Positions 6,218 to 8,733 of a DNA stretch of 8,733 nucleotides are shown piece by piece; position 1 is the stretch's first letter, and every line of letters starts with the position of its first letter. The stretch is taken from NCBI GenBank assembly GCA_021199135.1, contig JAJQIQ010000017.1, forward strand, positions 1 through 8,733. Reading direction: 5' to 3'. A program made the position numbers and the translations under genes. The notes beneath the pieces were generated by a model, which worked only from the letters and a program-made list of their open reading frames with translations, made no database searches and was not told the DNA's origin. Source of the DNA: Clostridiales bacterium (lineage in GTDB: Bacteria > Bacillota > Clostridia > Lachnospirales > Lachnospiraceae).

Positions 6218-7576
6218 ATGGAAATGCAGCAGGAGCAACAACAGGATTTCATGAGGACGCGGAGCGTGCCGCTTCTCGTGTTTACGATGGCGCTTCCGAT
6301 GACGCTCTCGATGCTCGTGAATTCTCTGTACAACATCGTGGACAGCTATTTTGTCGCGAGGATCAGCGAGAGCGCGATGACGGCGCTCTCTTTGGTTTAC
6401 CCTGTGCAGAATATCGTGACGGCGGTCACGGTCGGGTTCGGGATCGGGGTAAACGCGGCAATCTCATATTTCCTCGGCGCACGGGAGCAGAAAAACGCCG
6501 ACTCGGCGGCGACGGCGGGGCTTATCCTAAACATCGTCCACGGCGCGATCTTGACGGTGCTGTTTATTGCCATAATGCCGTGGTTTTTGGGGATGTTTAC
6601 GGACGATTCGCAGATATTTTCGATGGGACTTCAGTACGCAAACATCGTGCTCCTTTTTTCAATCCCGATCGGCGCGGGGATGAGCATGGAGAAAATTTTC
6701 CAGGCGACGGGGCTCATGAAGACCTCGATGTTTTGCATGCTGTGCGGGTGCGCGACGAATCTGATCTTGGACCCGTTGCTCATTTTCGGGATAGGATTTT
6801 TCCCCGAGCTTGGGATAAGGGGAGCGGCGATCGCGACAGGGACAGGGCAGGTGGTCGCGCTCTTGGTCTACATTATTTTTTATTTCGCGAGGGGAATTTC
6901 CGTGAGGTTTTCCTGGGGCAGCCTGCGCGGGGCGAAAAGCGTCTGCGGCAGGATGTACGCGGTCGGCATCCCGGCGGCGCTCAACCTCGCGCTCGCGTCG
7001 GTGACGGTATCTGCACTCAACGCAATCCTGAGCGCGTTCTCGTCATCCTATGTGCTCGTGCTCGGCGCATATTATAAATTGCAGACGTTTTTATATCTCA
7101 CCGCGAACGGCATCGTCCAGGGGATGCGCCCGATCTGCGGCTACAATTACGGCGCGAAGGAATACCGGCGCGTGAAAAAAATATTCTGGGTCGGGCTTTT
7201 GTTCATCGCAGTCGTGATGCTGGTCGGAACCGTGCTGTGCCTGACGATTCCGGGTGCGCTTATTGGCATATTTACGGAAAACTCCGAGACGGTCGCGATC
7301 GGCGCGCACGCGCTTCGGATAATCTGCGCGGGATTTATCGTGTCGGCGGTCTCCGTCACCGTCTCGGGCACCCTCGAGGGCCTCGGCAAGGGCGTGACCT
7401 CGCTCGTGATATCGGTCCTCCGCTATGTCGCGATCATAATCCCGGCGGCGTTCATCCTGTCCCGCTTCATCGCCGCCGACGGCGTGTGGAACGCGTTCTG
7501 GGTTGCGGAGCTTGTCACTGCCGCCGTCGCCGCCCTGCTCTTTGCGAGGGTCGCGAGGCGGGAGCTGAGAGACTAA
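6218..7576 (+). CDS. MATE-family multidrug / metabolite exporter
   Basis: This 452-residue inner-membrane protein has about 12 hydrophobic segments in two homologous halves, the usual MATE length and plan, and should export cationic drugs or metabolites using Na+ or H+. Family marks are NSLYNIVDSYFVA (35-47) in helix 1, NLILDPLLIFG (181-191), IRGAAIATGTGQ (200-211), PICGYNYGAKE (305-315) at the second-half equivalent, and DGVWNAFWVAE (421-431). The substrate is unknown. GAGGA (6203-6207) ten bases before the ATG supports the start; the ATG at 6224 is an alternative. It follows the hydrolase by 37 bases and probably shares its transcript. Its stop codon overlaps the end of hicB on the other strand. 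Confidence 0.93.
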   Translation: MEMQQEQQQDFMRTRSVPLLVFTMALPMTLSMLVNSLYNIVDSYFVARISESAMTALSLVYPVQNIVTAVTVGFGIGVNAAISYFLGAREQKNADSAATAGLILNIVHGAILTVLFIAIMPWFLGMFTDDSQIFSMGLQYANIVLLFSIPIGAGMSMEKIFQATGLMKTSMFCMLCGCATNLILDPLLIFGIGFFPELGIRGAAIATGTGQVVALLVYIIFYFARGISVRFSWGSLRGAKSVCGRMYAVGIPAALNLALASVTVSALNAILSAFSSSYVLVLGAYYKLQTFLYLTANGIVQGMRPICGYNYGAKEYRRVKKIFWVGLLFIAVVMLVGTVLCLTIPGALIGIFTENSETVAIGAHALRIICAGFIVSAVSVTVSGTLEGLGKGVTSLVISVLRYVAIIIPAAFILSRFIAADGVWNAFWVAELVTAAVAALLFARVARRELRD

Positions 7577-7854
7577 GAGGCGCAAGACCTCTTCTGATAA
7601 TCAACCAGACTAAATGCGATTATAGCGATGGTGCCTTCGCAGGGGTCAATTTTGTCGATGAAAGTTGGCTGGGGGAGTTCTTCGTTCTCCTGAATCCTGC
7701 TTGTGATTGCAAGCCCCAAGGCATCTACGGCTCTGGAGTATATTTCGCTTGTGCTGTCTCCATCGGTGAAGCACTCTGGGAAATCTGGGAAAGTGGCCCA
7801 AAACCCACCCTCCTCTGCCGTGTGGAAAATTGCCGGATAAAATGTATCGTACAT
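7573..7854 (-). CDS. hicB: HicB-family antitoxin, truncated at the C-terminus
   Basis: The 93-residue protein matches the HicB antitoxin core: YPAIFHTAEEGGFWATFPDF then PECFTDGDS (residues 6-34), followed by a helix with AVDALGLAI (42-50) and a strand ending VDYQKR (84-89). In full-length HicB of this type (roughly 130 residues) the segment after EYQKR leads into a ribbon-helix-helix or helix-turn-helix DNA-binding domain. Here the protein instead ends with SCAS and a stop that overlaps the MATE stop codon. The antitoxin fold that would bind HicA may remain, while autoregulation is probably lost. GGAGG (7865-7861) six bases before the ATG is a good ribosome binding site. The partner toxin gene is reduced to a stub immediately upstream, so the protein is an orphan and the locus is probably decaying. 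Confidence 0.85.
   Translation of the reverse strand: MYDTFYPAIFHTAEEGGFWATFPDFPECFTDGDSTSEIYSRAVDALGLAITSRIQENEELPQPTFIDKIDPCEGTIAIIAFSLVDYQKRSCAS
7575..7593. terminator. Short inverted repeat at the MATE/hicB convergence, weak terminator candidate
   Basis: AAGAGG (7575-7580) and CCTCTT (7588-7593) form a 6-bp stem with a 7-nt loop right at the two overlapping stop codons. There is no U-run, so function as a terminator is doubtful, but its position between convergent genes is suitable. Confidence 0.25.
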
Positions 7855-7868
7855 AGAAAACCTCCGTA

Positions 7869-7895
7869 AATCATTTCTCTGGGCGTCATGGGCAT
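7869..7895 (-). pseudogene. hicA: hicA toxin remnant: first nine codons only
   Basis: The minus strand reads MPMTPREMI from the ATG at 7895, which matches the characteristic start of HicA mRNA interferases (MPMTPKEMI-type). It has its own AAGGAG ribosome binding site at 7912-7907. After the ninth codon the sequence runs straight into TACGGAGGT, the ribosome binding site of hicB. The remaining roughly 50 codons, including the catalytic GSHH-type histidine, are missing. This looks like a deletion from early hicA to the hicA-hicB junction. Because the match is short, chance is possible, but start codon, ribosome binding site, gene order and strand all agree. Confidence 0.65.
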
Positions 7896-7925
7896 AAATG
7901 GAACAACTCCTTCTGCAAGTCCTAT

Positions 7926-7953
7926 ATTATAGACATGATAACATATGTGATAA
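7926..7953 (-). promoter_or_regulatory. Promoter of the hicAB remnant with a doubled TGATAA motif
   Basis: On the minus strand, TTATCA (7953-7948) and a perfect TATAAT (7931-7926) are 16 bp apart. This places the start of transcription about 25 bases before the hicA stub. On the plus strand the motif TGATAA occurs twice, 12 bp apart (7936-7941 and 7948-7953), around the 8-bp palindrome ACATATGT (7941-7948). Such a site over the promoter spacer is where a HicB repressor would be expected to bind; that role is inference. Confidence 0.55.
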
Positions 7954-8157
7954 TAAATATCAATGGAAATGAGAAAAATTATCTTTTTGGAGAAATACAC
8001 AGTTTACAAGCGGAAAAAACAATGGTATGATTATATCGTGATGCAACTGCTATTAAGCTTGGCCGGCACTCGGCGTATGAACAGGTGGGACGAGGGAAGT
8101 TGGGACTTAAGATCCCCATAGACACGGAAGGTTCACCATCATAGCGAAGCAGAGGGA

Positions 8158-8221
8158 AAATAGCCTTTATAAAACAGACAGAAACGGATGCTTTATAAAC
8201 TATACCCTTGCTTGGCTATTT
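8158..8221. repeat. Inverted repeat enclosing a direct repeat
   Basis: AAATAGCC (8158-8165) is repeated inverted as GGCTATTT (8214-8221) across 48 bases. Inside, CTTTATAAA occurs twice, at 8165-8173 and 8191-8199, 26 bp apart. It could mark a small insertion scar or operator sites; nothing assigns a function. Confidence 0.4.
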
Positions 8222-8279
8222 CAGTACAAGATACTATGAATGTTCATCGCCGTTGGCTCTGTTCTTGAGGTATATGTGA

Positions 8280-8319
8280 TGTCAAAAACCCTTTAAATTT
8301 AACGAAATAGGGCTTGACA
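8280..8319 (+). promoter_or_regulatory. Imperfect hairpin in the flavodoxin leader
   Basis: TGTCAA (8280-8285) pairs with TTGACA (8314-8319), CCCT (8289-8292) with AGGG (8309-8312), and ATTT (8297-8300) with AAAT (8305-8308) around an AACG loop. The structure ends 7 bases before the ribosome binding site. It could be an operator or an RNA element. TTGACA alone also resembles a -35 box, but no -10 box fits before the start codon. Confidence 0.45.
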
Positions 8320-8326
8320 CTATAGG

Positions 8327-8334
8327 AAGGAGGT
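8327..8334 (+). promoter_or_regulatory. Strong Shine-Dalgarno of the flavodoxin gene
   Basis: AAGGAGGT lies eight bases before the ATG at 8343 and fixes that start. Confidence 0.8.
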
Positions 8335-8342
8335 AAATATTT

Positions 8343-8733
8343 ATGAAAACATTAGTCGCTTACTTTTCACTTTCAGGAAACACGAGGCAGGTCGCTGAGA
8401 GGATTCAAGCATTGACGGGCGGGGATCTTTTCGAGATCAAGGGCGAGAAAAACTATGGCGGCTACCTCAAGGCTGTCGCAATCGCGGCAAAGGAGAATGC
8501 CGCGAAGGAGTTGCCGAAGGTGACGACGCATGTGGAAGATTTCGATTCTTATGACAGGATTTTGATTGGTTTTCCGGTGTGGTATGGGACCTGGCCGCGG
8601 TTGGTCATGTCGTTCGGGAAGGAATATGATTTCACGGGGAAAGACGTCTACGTGTTCTGCACCAGCGGTTCGACCGGCCCGGAGAAATCCCAGAAGACGG
8701 CGGAGGAGATCTGCGTGGGCGCAAAGGTTCATC
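8343..8733 (+). CDS. Flavodoxin-like FMN protein (partial, runs off the window)
   Basis: The first 130 residues are present. The N-terminal MKTLVAYFSLSGNTRQVAER is the classic flavodoxin phosphate-binding loop (S9-LSGNTR). It is followed by DRILIGFPVWYGTWPRLV (about 74-91), with aromatic residues that flank the FMN ring, and by VFCTSGSTG (about 105-113). The sequence is of the Flavodoxin_4 sort, commonly annotated flavodoxin or flavodoxin family NAD(P)H-dependent oxidoreductase. It should carry electrons in the cytoplasm, and the partner is unknown. Usual length is about 150-180 residues, so only the last part is missing. It is a separate transcription unit from the genes before it, with a hairpin-bearing leader. 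Confidence 0.9.
   Translation, partial: MKTLVAYFSLSGNTRQVAERIQALTGGDLFEIKGEKNYGGYLKAVAIAAKENAAKELPKVTTHVEDFDSYDRILIGFPVWYGTWPRLVMSFGKEYDFTGKDVYVFCTSGSTGPEKSQKTAEEICVGAKVH

Larger units (their letters stand above)
7954..8342. other. Intergenic region without a convincing gene
   Basis: Most of this stretch is AT-rich, but about 8048-8155 is clearly GC-richer and may form hairpins (for example GCCG-GCACT-CGGC near 8060 and GGGA-CTTAAGA-TCCC at 8103-8117). One 52-codon frame (7963-8121) has no ribosome binding site. Inverted and direct repeats lie at 8158-8221 and 8280-8319. I recognise no RNA family or transposase. It may be the scar of the events that removed hicA, or an unrecognised structured RNA. 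Confidence 0.5.

Noticed and set aside
7725..7895. Fusion protein reading from the hicA start through hicB in another frame
   Set aside because: After MPMTPREMI the frame runs over the hicB ribosome binding site and out of the hicB frame. It is better explained as a deletion scar than a gene.
7963..8121. 52-codon frame on the plus strand, divergent from hicB
   Set aside because: It has no ribosome binding site, its start lies beside the hic promoter region, and the peptide resembles nothing I know.
8314..8342. Promoter at TTGACA before the flavodoxin
   Set aside because: A -10 box at normal spacing would fall on or after the start codon, and the hexamer is one arm of the inverted repeat.

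Overview
The window looks like bacterial chromosome, most likely from an anaerobic Firmicute (Clostridia-like) of a gut or rumen type. The signs are strong AGGAGG-type ribosome binding sites, GC-rich coding sequence set against AT-rich gaps with good sigma-A-like promoters, and a gene set of an iron-dependent alcohol dehydrogenase, an orphan TrpB2, a MATE exporter, HicAB remnants and a flavodoxin. This assignment is inference; there is no rRNA or tRNA here to fix it.

Layout. Positions 1-905 hold the 3' part of an unrecognised, probably extracytoplasmic protein whose reading frame appears broken near position 58. A perfect 18-bp hairpin (932-972) follows. Next come four copies of a 33-bp-period repeat (975-1092) that end 8 bp before a clear promoter (1101-1129). 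That promoter drives an AAA/DUF4143 ATPase gene (1176-2474), with an iron-containing alcohol dehydrogenase gene (2478-3665) translationally packed behind it. A second likely promoter (3673-3702) precedes a same-strand run: trpB2 (3762-5129), an alpha/beta hydrolase (5146-6180) and a MATE-family exporter (6218-7576).

On the minus strand, and overlapping the MATE stop codon, lies a decayed hicAB toxin-antitoxin locus. Its promoter, hicA ribosome binding site and first nine hicA codons survive. The rest of hicA is gone, and hicB (7573-7854) stops just where its C-terminal DNA-binding domain should begin. A gap of about 450 bases without a convincing gene follows, with a GC-rich island and several inverted and direct repeats. 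The window ends in the first 130 codons of a flavodoxin-like gene starting at 8343.

The metabolic genes do not form one obvious pathway. The best leads are the phased repeat array in front of the AAA ATPase promoter and the erased-toxin/truncated-antitoxin remnant. I did not find a convincing new defence or biosynthetic system.
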